Notes: generated by a model not told the origin, from the sequence alone. A stretch of DNA of 55,287 nucleotides from an uncultured Collinsella sp. (GCA_959604825.1 CAUHCN010000015.1:1-55287); one strand, 5' to 3'. Shown: positions 25,314 through 35,754, counted from the stretch's first letter. Translations and numbers: made by a program.

Positions 25314-25572
25314 CCTTTTCCAGGCCCTGTGGGCAAAAAATGGCAAATATGAGTACTGTTGCTATCGTAGTGTCATATTGCCGGCATAAGATAATAGACA
25401 TAACAGAAAATATGTTCATTAACCTTAACACATATAAGCCCGCTATAGAACTATTTGAGTAATTTAGGGGCGCTTGTAAGCCGTGCGGGCAGCATATGGG
25501 GCTGTTTTGGCTGTTACTAAAAAGGTAACAGTACTCATATTTGCCATTTTTTGCCCACAGGGGCTGGAAAGG
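25314..25572. mobile_element. MITE-like element with ~48-bp terminal inverted repeats
   Basis: The left end (25314-25362) and right end (25525-25572) are inverted copies differing at only a few positions. They include the shared run GGGCAAAAAATGGCAAATAT. The core of about 160 bases is AT-rich and has no gene. No clear target-site duplication is seen. The size, lack of coding and long inverted ends fit a non-autonomous transposon, though a large structured RNA is possible. Confidence 0.6.
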
Positions 25573-25614
25573 ACCGTCAATTCGGCTCCAGGGGATGCGG
25601 CCCAAGGGCCGCAG

Positions 25615-25660
25615 AACGAAAAATGGGGGCGCTGGTTGTCCTGCGCCCCCATTCTTTGGG
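25615..25660 (-). terminator. Terminator of the MarR-ABC exporter operon
   Basis: AATGGGGGCGC pairs perfectly with GCGCCCCCATT; the minus strand continues with TTTTCG. It begins about 25 bases beyond the last ABC gene. Confidence 0.85.
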
Positions 25661-25684
25661 TATTGCGGTTGTTTGCCGCCGGTT

Positions 25685-27541
25685 TTACGCCGCCTCGTCG
25701 AACTGCGAGTTGTACAGGTCGGCGTAGAAGCCGCCCTGGGCGAGCAGTTCGTCGTGTGTGCCCTTCTCGACGATGTCGCCGTCGCGAATCACCAAGATTA
25801 CGTCGGCGTTGCGGATTGTGGACAGGCGGTGCGCGATGACAAAGCTCGTGCGGCCCTGCATCAGCGCATCCATGGCGCGCTGAATAAGCTCCTCGGTGCG
25901 GGTATCGACGTTGGAGGTCGCCTCGTCCAAAATCAGCGCCGGACGGTCGGCCAAAATGGCGCGGGCGATGGTCACGAGTTGGCGCTGGCCCTGTGAGAGG
26001 TTGGTGCCCTCCTCATTGATCATAAAGTCGTAACCGCCGGCGAGCGTATGGATAAAGTGGTCGCAGCGTGCGGCGCGCGCGGCGGCCTCGACCTCGGCGT
26101 CAGTCGCATCGGGACGTCCGTAGCGGATGTTCTCGCGGATGGTGCCGTTAAACAGCCAGGTATCCTGCAGCACCATGGCAAACTCGCCGCGCAGTGCCGC
26201 GCGGTCCCAGTCGCGCACGTCGACGCCCTCGACGCGCAGCGAACCGCCGTCCACGTCGTAGAAACGCTGCAGCAGCTTAATGAGCGTGGTCTTGCCGGCG
26301 CCGGTGGGGCCGACGATGGCGATGGTCTGACCGGGCTGCGCCTCGCAGCTAAAGTCGTGGATGATGGTCTTGTCGGGCGTGTAGCCAAACTTGACATGGT
26401 CAAACTCAACGTGGCCGGGGCGCTTCTCGGGAATCTGGGCGTCGGCCTTCTGCTCCTCCTCGGGCGCGGCGAGGAACTCAAAGACGCGCTCGGTGGCAGC
26501 GGCCATCGACTGCATCGTGTTGCTCACGTTGCCCAGCTGCTGCACCGGCTGCGTAAAGTTGCGCACGTACTGGATAAAGCTCTGGATGTCGCCGGGCGTG
26601 GCATTGCCGGTCAGCGCGAGCTGTGCGCCCACCACGACAACGCCCACGTAGCCCATGTTGCCCACCAAGCTCATAAGCGGCATCATCAGGCCCGATAGGA
26701 ACTGCGAGCGCCAGCCACTAATAAAGAGACGGTCGTTTTGACGGTCGAACTCCTCGATTGAGGTCTCGGCGCGGTCGAACACCTGAATAACGTTCTGACC
26801 GGCAAAGTCCTCCTCGATAATGCCGTTGACGGCGCCCAGGACTTGCTGTTGCTCGCGGAAGTACGGCTGCGAGAAGTGAATCATCACGGTCAGGATAATC
26901 GCGGCAGCCGGCAGCGTGAGCACGGTGACGCCGGTGAGCGGCAGACTGATCGACAGCATCATGACGAGCACGCCGATAATCTGCGTCACCGATGTGATGA
27001 GTTGTGTCACGCTCTGGTTGAGTGACTGACCCAGCGTGTCGACATCGTTGGTGATGCGGCTGAGCACGTCGCCCTTGCTGTGGCCGTTGAAGTAGCTCAT
27101 CGGCACGACAGCGATCTTGGCGGCGATCTCCTTGCGCATGCGGTAGCAAATCTTTTGCGTGACGCCGGTCATGAGCCAGCCCTGGATGAGGCCGCAGACA
27201 GAGCTTGCCAGATACAGGCAGAGCAAAAAGCCGAGCGTCTTGGCGATCCAGGCAAAGTCAACGTCGCCGGTACCGTTGACCTTGGCAACCAGGCCCTCGA
27301 ACAGCTTGGTCGTAACCTGGCCGAGCACCTTGGGCCCCACAATGTTAAAGATGACCGAGCATACGGCAAAGGCGACGGCGGCAAACACGGCAATCTTGTG
27401 CTGGCCGATATAGCCGAGCAGCTGCCTCATGGTGCCCTTAAAGTCCCTGGCCTTTTCGCCGCGGCCCATACCACCCATGCGGCCCATGGGACCGCGCCGG
27501 CGGGTGGGCTTGGGAATCTGAGTCTTGGTCTCGTCTGCCAT
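25685..27541 (-). CDS. ABC exporter half-transporter, catalytic subunit
   Basis: 618 aa, type I exporter fold: a basic N-terminus (RRRGPMGRMGGMGRG), six membrane segments (about 45-345), and a nucleotide-binding domain from about 385. Walker A is GPTGAGKTT, Walker B is LILDEATSNVD with the catalytic Glu, and the H-loop is IAHRLST. Its ABC signature is the non-canonical LSQGQ. Pairs with the product of 27541-29907 as a heterodimer (TM287/288 or LmrCD-like multidrug exporters). The ATG overlaps the upstream stop by one base (TAATG). Confidence 0.92.
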   Translation of the reverse strand: MADETKTQIPKPTRRRGPMGRMGGMGRGEKARDFKGTMRQLLGYIGQHKIAVFAAVAFAVCSVIFNIVGPKVLGQVTTKLFEGLVAKVNGTGDVDFAWIAKTLGFLLCLYLASSVCGLIQGWLMTGVTQKICYRMRKEIAAKIAVVPMSYFNGHSKGDVLSRITNDVDTLGQSLNQSVTQLITSVTQIIGVLVMMLSISLPLTGVTVLTLPAAAIILTVMIHFSQPYFREQQQVLGAVNGIIEEDFAGQNVIQVFDRAETSIEEFDRQNDRLFISGWRSQFLSGLMMPLMSLVGNMGYVGVVVVGAQLALTGNATPGDIQSFIQYVRNFTQPVQQLGNVSNTMQSMAAATERVFEFLAAPEEEQKADAQIPEKRPGHVEFDHVKFGYTPDKTIIHDFSCEAQPGQTIAIVGPTGAGKTTLIKLLQRFYDVDGGSLRVEGVDVRDWDRAALRGEFAMVLQDTWLFNGTIRENIRYGRPDATDAEVEAAARAARCDHFIHTLAGGYDFMINEEGTNLSQGQRQLVTIARAILADRPALILDEATSNVDTRTEELIQRAMDALMQGRTSFVIAHRLSTIRNADVILVIRDGDIVEKGTHDELLAQGGFYADLYNSQFDEAA

Positions 27542-29907
27542 TAGCGCTCGCCTCCTTCCATGACGGCTTCAATTTCTTCTTGGGTGAGCCCCAGCTCCTC
27601 GGCGGAAAGCTGCGACTGTGCGATCTCCAGGTACGCTGGGCAGCTGTGCAGCAGCTCCTCGTGCGTACCGGTGCCCACCACGTGGCCGTCGTCGAGCACG
27701 ATGATCTGGTCGGCGTGCATGATGGTCGCGATGCGCTGGGCCACGACCACGAGCGCGGCGTCGGTAACGTTTTTGGCAAGCTCCTCGCGCAGGCGCGCGT
27801 CTGTTTTGTAGTCGAGGGCGCTAAACGAGTCATCGAACACCACGACCTCGGGCTTTTTGGCCAGGGCGCGGGCGATGGCCAGACGCTGGCGCTGGCCGCC
27901 CGAGACATTGGATCCGCCCTGGCTGATGGGGGAGTCGTAGCCGCCCTCGCGCTCGGCGATAAAGTCCTCGGCTTGGGCGATGCGCGCGGCCCGGTGCATG
28001 TCCTCGTCGCTCACCATGTTGCCGGCAAACTTGAGGTTGCTCTCAACGGTGCCCGAGAACAGACGACCCTGCTGCGGGATGTAACCAATGCGGCGGCGCA
28101 GCTCGGAAAGGGTCATGTCGCGCACGTCGATGCCGTCGAGCGAAATGCTGCCGCCCGTGACGTCGTACAGGCGCGGAATCAGCTGCACGAGCGTGGACTT
28201 GCCCGAGCCCGTGGAGCCAATGATGCCGAGCATCTGACCGGCGTGCGTGGTGAAGTTCACGCCGCTGATGACATCGGCGCGGGCGTCGGGGTATTGGAAG
28301 CTCACGTCGCGGAAGCACAGCTCGCCGTGCGGCGCGCTGGCCGCGGGCAGTTTGGGCGAGGCGGGGTCGTTGATGCTCGTGGGGCAAGTGATGACCTCTT
28401 CCACGCGCTCGGCTGCGACCTCGGCACGGGGCAGGATAACCGAAACCATGGTGAGGATCATAAACGCCATGACGATCTGCATGGTATAGGAGATAAACGC
28501 CATCATGTTGCCGACCTGCATCACGCCGTCGGACACACCCTGCGCGCCAAACCAGACGATAAGCACGGTGATGCAGTTCATGACGAGCATCATGAGCGGC
28601 ATCATAAAGCTCATAGCTCGGTTGGTGTAGAGCTGTGTGGTCATCAGGTCGAGCGACGCCTTGTCAAAACGCTCGAGCTCATGCTCCTCGCGGTTGAACG
28701 AACGGATAGGCATAAGGCCGTTGAGCAGCTCACGGGCGGTAAGGTTCACACGGTCCACAAAGCTCTGCATCTTTTTGAACTTGGGCATGGTGAGGCCCAT
28801 AAGCACGCCGACGACGGCCGAGACCGCGATGATGGCCACGGCGATGGTCCACTCCAGGCCGGTATGGTTGGCCAGGACGCGCATGACGGCGACGATGCCC
28901 ATGACGGGGGCCATCAGACACATGCGGATGAACAGGGTTGCGGCCATCTGGATCTGCTGAATGTCGTTGGTGCAGCGGGTGATGAGCGAAGCCTGGCTAA
29001 ACTTGCCCACCTCGGCCGGCGAGAAGTGCATAACCTTGTTGAAGGTCTCGCGGCGCAGGTCGCGGGCGATGGAACAGGCGGTGCGCGAGGCCACGGCACC
29101 GGTCAGGATGGTGGCGACGAGCGACACGAGGCACAGACCAAACATCGTGGTCGCCATGCGGCTCAGGTAGGCGTTCTGCACGTCAGCGGGGTCGATGCCC
29201 TGCGCCTTGTACTCGTCCTGTACATAGCTCACGGCGCGTTGGGTCACGATGGAGCCCGACATGGAGCCCATTTTGTCCGCCATTTGGTTGGCGCCCTCGA
29301 CGAGCTTGCTTTGGTCTACCAGACCGCCCTCGACACCCAGGCGCAGGCTCTTCATGGTGATCTTACCGCCGTCGGCGTCGATCTGCTTTTGCATGTTCTG
29401 CGCCGCTGCGGCCTTCTGCTGCATCTCGGCGAGCTGCTCGGACGTCATCGCCGCCATCTGCTCGGGGGAGGGCATGGCCTGGGCGGTGCTGTTGTCTTGT
29501 TCGTTGGACGTGCCCATCATGTCGCCCATGGAGCCAGCGTCAATGCCCTGGTTGAGCGAAAGGACGACGGTCTCGGGCAGGCTCATAATGTCAGCAATCT
29601 TGCCGCCATCGGTGCGCTCTTCCTCGGTGCCCTTGTACGTCCGAATGCCGTTGTTGTCTGCCTTGCTAAACACGGCCTCTACCGCTTTGGCATCCTTGGC
29701 GCTCATAAAGAGCTTGAGGTCATCGAGCGATTCGGCGCGAATGGTGTCGGGTACGGGCGAGGCGATGCCGCCTTGCTGCACGCCCACATCGACGATGTCA
29801 CTCATATACGTAGGTAGCGCTAGGTCGGCATTGCAGCTGATTACGATAAGTACGATAGCCGTGAGTAGCGCCAGGATATGCTTTTTAAAGAGCTTGAGAA
29901 TCCTCAC
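27541..29907 (-). CDS. ABC exporter half-transporter, degenerate-site subunit with large extracellular insert
   Basis: 788 aa. The first helix (about 10-30) is separated from the next (about 255) by an insert of about 200 residues that is rich in Met, Gln and Ala (MPSPEQMAAMTSEQLAEMQ) and probably lies outside the cell. In the nucleotide-binding domain, Walker A is GSTGSGKST and the signature is VSGGQRQR. The catalytic Glu is replaced by Asp (VVFDDSFSALD) and the H-loop His by Gln (VVAQRIATI). These are hallmarks of the non-catalytic half in asymmetric heterodimers. Overlaps the MarR gene by four bases (ATGA). Confidence 0.92.
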   Translation of the reverse strand: MRILKLFKKHILALLTAIVLIVISCNADLALPTYMSDIVDVGVQQGGIASPVPDTIRAESLDDLKLFMSAKDAKAVEAVFSKADNNGIRTYKGTEEERTDGGKIADIMSLPETVVLSLNQGIDAGSMGDMMGTSNEQDNSTAQAMPSPEQMAAMTSEQLAEMQQKAAAAQNMQKQIDADGGKITMKSLRLGVEGGLVDQSKLVEGANQMADKMGSMSGSIVTQRAVSYVQDEYKAQGIDPADVQNAYLSRMATTMFGLCLVSLVATILTGAVASRTACSIARDLRRETFNKVMHFSPAEVGKFSQASLITRCTNDIQQIQMAATLFIRMCLMAPVMGIVAVMRVLANHTGLEWTIAVAIIAVSAVVGVLMGLTMPKFKKMQSFVDRVNLTARELLNGLMPIRSFNREEHELERFDKASLDLMTTQLYTNRAMSFMMPLMMLVMNCITVLIVWFGAQGVSDGVMQVGNMMAFISYTMQIVMAFMILTMVSVILPRAEVAAERVEEVITCPTSINDPASPKLPAASAPHGELCFRDVSFQYPDARADVISGVNFTTHAGQMLGIIGSTGSGKSTLVQLIPRLYDVTGGSISLDGIDVRDMTLSELRRRIGYIPQQGRLFSGTVESNLKFAGNMVSDEDMHRAARIAQAEDFIAEREGGYDSPISQGGSNVSGGQRQRLAIARALAKKPEVVVFDDSFSALDYKTDARLREELAKNVTDAALVVVAQRIATIMHADQIIVLDDGHVVGTGTHEELLHSCPAYLEIAQSQLSAEELGLTQEEIEAVMEGGER

Positions 29908-30353
29908 TCGGCATCTCTCCTTTCTTGATTGCGATCGATAATTTCGTTGGCACGCCTTAGGAGGCGCACCATCTCTTGGGTATCTGTTTCGCCGAGCTGC
30001 TCGAGGAAGGCCGCGGTGCGTTTCTCGAATTCCCGACGTTTGATTTCGAGATCTTGTCGGCCTTTGTCGGTCACCGTGACGTGTACGCGACGACGGTCGG
30101 TCTTTGAGTGCTCGCGCTCGACCCAGCCCTTGGTTTCGAGGGCGCGCAGGATGTTGGCGATGCGGGCGCTCGAAACCCAGGCGCGATCAGCGAGTTCGCT
30201 CGGCGTGAGCGAACCGCCAGCGAGCATGAGGGCGCGCATGACAGCCATCTCGCCGCCGAGAGCTTTGTCCGCAAAGCGCGAAATGCGCTGATGCATGCTG
30301 CCAAACTCAGTTAAGAGCTGACGCCCAAGCTCATGGAAATCGGTATCTTCCAC
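29904..30353 (-). CDS. MarR-family transcriptional regulator
   Basis: 149-aa winged-helix regulator (LTPSELADRAWVSSARIANIL, KGWVEREHSKTDRRRVHVTVTD). First gene of the operon with the two exporter halves, so it probably represses them until a drug or metabolite binds. GTG start with AGGGG upstream. The predicted operator dyad at 30342-30399 covers its own start codon. Confidence 0.9.
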   Translation of the reverse strand: MEDTDFHELGRQLLTEFGSMHQRISRFADKALGGEMAVMRALMLAGGSLTPSELADRAWVSSARIANILRALETKGWVEREHSKTDRRRVHVTVTDKGRQDLEIKRREFEKRTAAFLEQLGETDTQEMVRLLRRANEIIDRNQERRDAE

Positions 30354-30399
30354 CGAAAACCCCTAACACTAGAAACTATTTTCGGTGAAAGATGATACC
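30342..30399. promoter_or_regulatory. Dyad operator of the MarR-ABC operon
   Basis: GGTATCTTCCACCGAAAA on the left and TTTTCGGTGAAAGATGATACC on the right form an imperfect inverted repeat: CACCGAAAA/TTTTCGGTG and GGTATC/GATACC are perfect. It overlaps the start codon and probable promoter of the regulator, fitting autorepression. Confidence 0.65.
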
Positions 30400-30417
30400 C
30401 TTGCACGCGTACCCTAT

Positions 30418-30459
30418 GCGGTAGATTTTGGGACATGTCCCAAAAAACTACTTGGCCGC
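30418..30459. terminator. Dyad containing a perfect 20-bp palindrome (GTAGATTTT family, copy 1)
   Basis: TTTTGGGACATGTCCCAAAA at 30426-30445 is perfectly self-complementary; outer GCGG-TAG and CTA-GGCCGC pieces extend it. A related hairpin ends lysC at 46755-46800. It lies between two divergent genes, so it may be a regulator site or a stray terminator repeat. Confidence 0.55.
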
Positions 30460-30642
30460 TAGGCAATATAAAGAGCGCATAAAGACTTAAAATCATTCAA
30501 TTGCTGAAGCGTTTCAAAGAACTATTATGCACGCGGTTATGCGAGGGGTTGTCACCACCATGACGACTAGGACTCATATAATCGCCACGTGCGATGCTCC
30601 AACTTCCCGCAAGGAGACACCTGAATCAAGGGGGTTGGAGTC

Positions 30643-31392
30643 ATGGCATTTGACTTCACGGGTAAAACCGCGATCGTTACCGGTGGCACTCAGGGCATTG
30701 GCCTCGAGATCGCCAAGGGCATCGTCGCGGGCGGCGGACATGTCGCGCTCATCGCAAGGAACGCTGCTAAGGGCGAGGCCGCTGTGGCCGAGCTTGGCGA
30801 AGGCAACAAGTTCTACCAGCTCGATGTTGCCGATGCGCCCAAGGCGCGCGAGACCGTCGAGCAGATTTTCACGGACCTGCCGCAAACCAACACTCTGATC
30901 AACTGCGCTGGCGTCATCAGCACCAAGAAGTTTGACGAGATCGATGACACCGAGTGGCGTCGCACCATCGACATCAACCTCAACGGTACCTTCACTATGA
31001 TGAATGCCGTGTACCCGCACTTTAAGGCGGCACATGCCGGCACTATCGTCAACGTGAGCTCCGTTGCTGGCAAGATCGGTGGCGGCCTGCTCGGCACCGC
31101 TGCCTACGCCAGCTCCAAGGCCGGTGTTAACGGTCTAACCAAGGCAGTCGCCAAGGAAGGCGGCAAGTTTGGCGTCCGCTGCAACGCCGTGTGCCCGTCG
31201 CTCACCCTTACCGATATGACCTCGATTCTCTCTGACGAGAACTCTCAGCGCATCATCAACGGTATTCCTCTGGGCCGCGCCGCCCAGGCCAGCGAGCCTG
31301 CGCAGATGGTGCTCTTCTTCGCTTCCGACCTCGCTAGCTTCGTGAACGGCGAGATCGGTGACTGCGACGGTGGCATCGTTCTGGACGGGTAA
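30643..31392 (+). CDS. Short-chain dehydrogenase/reductase (possible KduD-type)
   Basis: 249-aa NAD(P)-dependent SDR: cofactor motif TGGTQGIG (14-21), NCAG, catalytic Ser in IVNVSSVAG and YASSK. Followed by a KdgT-type permease gene, which suggests a role in hexuronate or ketodeoxygluconate metabolism (as in 2-dehydro-3-deoxygluconate 5-dehydrogenase), but a FabG-like or other sugar-alcohol role cannot be excluded. The ribosome site before the ATG (GGGGGTTGGAG) is adequate. A hairpin after it may separate it from the permease. Confidence 0.85.
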   Translation: MAFDFTGKTAIVTGGTQGIGLEIAKGIVAGGGHVALIARNAAKGEAAVAELGEGNKFYQLDVADAPKARETVEQIFTDLPQTNTLINCAGVISTKKFDEIDDTEWRRTIDINLNGTFTMMNAVYPHFKAAHAGTIVNVSSVAGKIGGGLLGTAAYASSKAGVNGLTKAVAKEGGKFGVRCNAVCPSLTLTDMTSILSDENSQRIINGIPLGRAAQASEPAQMVLFFASDLASFVNGEIGDCDGGIVLDG

Positions 31393-31411
31393 TACCCCGC
31401 GACGTTAATTC

Positions 31412-31450
31412 GGCGACGGCTCCTGCGACTCGGGACCGTCGCCTTCTTTC
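31412..31450 (+). terminator. Weak terminator or attenuator after the SDR gene
   Basis: GGCGACGG pairs with CCGTCGCC, followed by TTCTTTCT. It may only partly stop transcription into the permease gene 50 bases on. Confidence 0.6.
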
Positions 31451-31500
31451 TGACAAAGGCGCGTGCGGCTACGATTCGCATGCATCCAAAGGAGATATAT

Positions 31501-32517
31501 ATGAGTGAATCGACTGCGGTGGAGGCGCCGGCGGCAAAGGAGCCGTTCTTTAAGATGTCCTCCATCCCGGGTGCCAATATTTTGGTGCCGCTTTTGTTGG
31601 GCTGCCTGCTCAACACGCTGTTCCCCGATCTGTTCAAAACGCTCGGCAGCTTTACGCTCGGCATGACCCAGCAGGGCGCAGGCCCGCTTGTTGGCGCTTT
31701 TTTGCTCATCGTCGGTACGACGATTTCGTTTAAGAGCGCTCCTGCCGCCGCTGCCCGCGGCGCCATCATCATCGCCGTCAAGCAGATCGTGGTCGTTGCC
31801 GTGTCGCTGCTCATCCTTTATGTATTCAACGACAACCTGTTTGGCATCTCTGCCATGGTGATGCTGGCCGCTTGCACCGGCGCCAACAACGCTATGTACG
31901 CTGGTCTGATGGGCACCATGGGCAATGAGGCCGAGCGTGGCGCCGTCGCCATCACCACGCTGGTTGTCGGCCCTCCGGTCACGATGATCGTGCTCGGCGC
32001 TGCCGGTCAGGCTCCGATCGGCTGGTCGCTCGTGGGCGCCATCCTGCCGATCGTCGTCGGCATTATTCTGGGTAACCTCTTCCCCAGCTTTAAGAAGATG
32101 ATGGCACCGGCACTTTCCGCCATCATCGTGCTCGTCTTCTTTGCCATGGGCTCGACCATGACCTTTGGCCAGCTCATTAATGGTGGTCTTCCCGGTATTC
32201 TGCTCGGCGTGATCTGCTCGGTGGTCTTTGCAATTCCCGTTATCGCGGTCGATAAGCTCACAGGCGGTACGGGTGTCGCAGGTGCGGCCATTTCGAGCTG
32301 CGCCGGAGCCAATGTGGCCACGCCTGCTGCCATGGCAAGCGTCAACGAGGCCTTGTACGGCGGTGTGGTGCTCGCGACGGCCACGGCACAGGTTGCTGCC
32401 TGTGCAATCGTGACTGCTATTTTGACCCCGCTGGTCACCAGCTGGTGCTACAAGCATTTTGAGGGCCAGCAGAGCAACAGCAAGGCAACGACCGACAAGG
32501 CCGCCTCAGCCGCCTAA
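31501..32517 (+). CDS. 2-keto-3-deoxygluconate permease family transporter (KdgT-like)
   Basis: 338-aa inner-membrane protein with about ten hydrophobic segments and family-type motifs (PLLLGCLLNTLFPD, ACTGANNAMYAGLMG, SSCAGANVATPAAMA). Members import ketodeoxygluconate with protons. The ATG at 31501 is preceded by AAAGGAGAT. Companion of the upstream SDR, so the pair probably feeds a pectin or hexuronate breakdown route encoded elsewhere. Substrate inferred from the family. Confidence 0.82.
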   Translation: MSESTAVEAPAAKEPFFKMSSIPGANILVPLLLGCLLNTLFPDLFKTLGSFTLGMTQQGAGPLVGAFLLIVGTTISFKSAPAAAARGAIIIAVKQIVVVAVSLLILYVFNDNLFGISAMVMLAACTGANNAMYAGLMGTMGNEAERGAVAITTLVVGPPVTMIVLGAAGQAPIGWSLVGAILPIVVGIILGNLFPSFKKMMAPALSAIIVLVFFAMGSTMTFGQLINGGLPGILLGVICSVVFAIPVIAVDKLTGGTGVAGAAISSCAGANVATPAAMASVNEALYGGVVLATATAQVAACAIVTAILTPLVTSWCYKHFEGQQSNSKATTDKAASAA

Positions 32518-32555
32518 TGCCAAGCGGCAATCAAAGCTAAAAACTAGTCACGCCA

Positions 32556-32595
32556 CAGGGCGGCCACGGGGGATCCCGTGGCCGCCCTGCAGTTT
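32556..32595 (+). terminator. Terminator hairpin after the KdgT-like gene
   Basis: Perfect 15-bp stem CAGGGCGGCCACGGG / CCCGTGGCCGCCCTG with a four-base loop; the following CAGTTTCTG is a weak T-run. Confidence 0.7.
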
Positions 32596-32983
32596 CTGTA
32601 GGGTCACTGGAACACTTTACCCTGCTAAAGCTGGCATAACAGCTAGAGTGAACGTCGTACAAAGGCAAGGAAAAATACCAAACAAATCGGTGAACGGTAG
32701 TTGTTCGCGCTCGCATTTCCTGCGGGTTTGTAAAAAACGCCTTCATGATATAAAAAAAGAAACATATAACAGCCCAGATGGAGAGGGTCGCTATGTTATC
32801 CTTCTCAAACGGGTGAAATCTTGGGTTTTGGGTTGTAGTTCCAAGGTGGACAAACGTTTTCCCTGCACCAACGTGTGGTGAAGAACGGAAGAAGCCGGTA
32901 GTGCAAGCCGAACATTCAAGAATTCAATAAGCAGCGGTGTGAGAGAGCGCCGCATTACACGTAACTAGGAGCGTGGTTACACA
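32596..32983 (+). promoter_or_regulatory. Long leader and promoter region of pflB
   Basis: 388 bases without a gene. An AT-rich part near 32740-32775 is a likely promoter. Just before the pflB start, GTAAC and GTTAC (about 32961-32980) can pair with the TAGGAGCGTG ribosome site in the loop, so translation could be gated. No known oxygen or redox operator is recognised with confidence. Confidence 0.4.
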
Positions 32984-35035
<2,052 letters not shown>

Positions 35036-35036
35036 C

Positions 35037-35061
35037 TATTGTTAGTGCTATACTAACAATA
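35037..35061 (+). other. Hairpin between the two parts of pyruvate formate-lyase
   Basis: TATTGTTAGT pairs perfectly with ACTAACAATA across a five-base loop, starting two bases after the pflB stop. It may protect or process the mRNA, or reduce read-through; no T-run follows. Confidence 0.6.
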
Positions 35062-35077
35062 ACGATTACTGATTAGT

Positions 35078-35097
35078 GCGCCGGTTTCGGCCGGCGC
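35078..35097 (+). other. Second hairpin in the pflB - glycyl radical gene spacer
   Basis: GCGCCGG pairs with CCGGCGC around TTTCGG. No T-run follows, so transcription can continue into the small gene. Two hairpins in an 85-base spacer could set the ratio of the two subunits. Confidence 0.55.
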
Positions 35098-35120
35098 CTA
35101 TCAATCGAAGGAGACACATT

Positions 35121-35372
35121 ATGAAGGTTTCTGAAGTTTCCGAGACTCAGGCCGATAACCTGGTCCACATGCTCGACGCTTACGCCGAGAAGGGTGGCCA
35201 CCACCTGAACATCAACGTCTTCAACCGTGAGACGCTGCTCGACGCTCAGGCTCACCCCGAGAAGTACCCGCAGCTGACCATCCGCGTTTCCGGCTATGCC
35301 GTGAACTTCCACACGCTCACCAAGGAGCAGCAGGACGAGGTCATTTCGCGTACCTTCCACGACAAGTTCTAA
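35121..35372 (+). CDS. Separate glycyl radical subunit of pyruvate formate-lyase (83 aa)
   Basis: 83 residues that correspond to the C-terminal end of PflB: GGHHLNINVFNRETLLDAQA, EKYPQLTI and the radical site RVSGYAV with Gly58. The start (MKVSEVSETQ) has AAGGAG seven bases upstream. It resembles the spare-part protein GrcA/YfiD, but here the adjacent PflB lacks this domain entirely. It is therefore an obligatory half of the enzyme rather than a repair cofactor. Probably activated by PflA (36852). Confidence 0.92.
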   Translation: MKVSEVSETQADNLVHMLDAYAEKGGHHLNINVFNRETLLDAQAHPEKYPQLTIRVSGYAVNFHTLTKEQQDEVISRTFHDKF

Positions 35373-35394
35373 AGGGATTTAACTCCCGCAGGAT

Positions 35395-35524
35395 CGCCGG
35401 GCCGCTTTGGGTTACTTTCCAAAACGTCCTCGGACATGCAAAGGGCTCCGCTGCGCGCTTCGCGCGGCGGAGCCTCTTTGCGTCCTGCGGAAAGTTTTGG
35501 AAAGTAACCCAAAGCGGCCCGGCG
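35395..35524 (+). repeat. Long nested palindrome, GTCCTCG/CTGCGGA family, copy 2 (3' UTR of pfl)
   Basis: Starts 22 bases after the glycyl radical gene stop. The outer 31-base arms (35395-35425 and 35494-35524) are perfectly complementary. Inside: GTCCTCGGACATGC, a hairpin (CTCCGC...TTCG...GCGGAG), then CTGCGGAAA. The arms have a different sequence from copies 1, 3 and 4, yet the pairing is kept. Confidence 0.85.
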
Positions 35525-35738
35525 GGGGTCCTGTGTAGTCACCCGTTAGGCGGAACTCTCCTAATGGGTTGAGCGTTCTGGATTCTTGCTTGCTACCGTT
35601 TATCGCGTATAGCTACCGTTTGCGGAGTAAGTAACACTTAGCAATAAACCGTGTAGAATCTCAGTTAAGCACGGAGTTTTCCAGGGAGACGCTGTCCTTT
35701 GTTGTGTGCAAGGGGCGGCGTCTCTTTGGCGCTTAGAT

Positions 35739-35754
35739 GCTGTTGCGCAACAGC
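35739..35754. promoter_or_regulatory. 16-bp perfect palindrome upstream of degV
   Basis: GCTGTTGCGCAACAGC, 55 bases upstream of the start codon. Could be a dimeric repressor site or an RNA hairpin. A direct repeat of GCTACCGTTT lies about 120-150 bases further upstream, and GAGACGC/GCGTCTC arms lie at about 35682-35724. Confidence 0.5.

Noticed and set aside
27580..29817. 745-aa plus-strand frame opposite the ABC exporter gene
   Set aside because: His/Ala/Gly-rich mirror of the exporter; typical antisense artefact of GC-rich codons.
31480..31500. Longer start for the KdgT-like permease (MHPKEIY)
   Set aside because: This stretch contains the AAAGGAGAT ribosome site that serves the ATG at 31501.
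35037..35097. Frameshift or sequencing error as the cause of the split pyruvate formate-lyase
   Set aside because: A clean stop, two hairpins and a new ribosome site separate the parts, and the join region is not left over as coding sequence in another frame.
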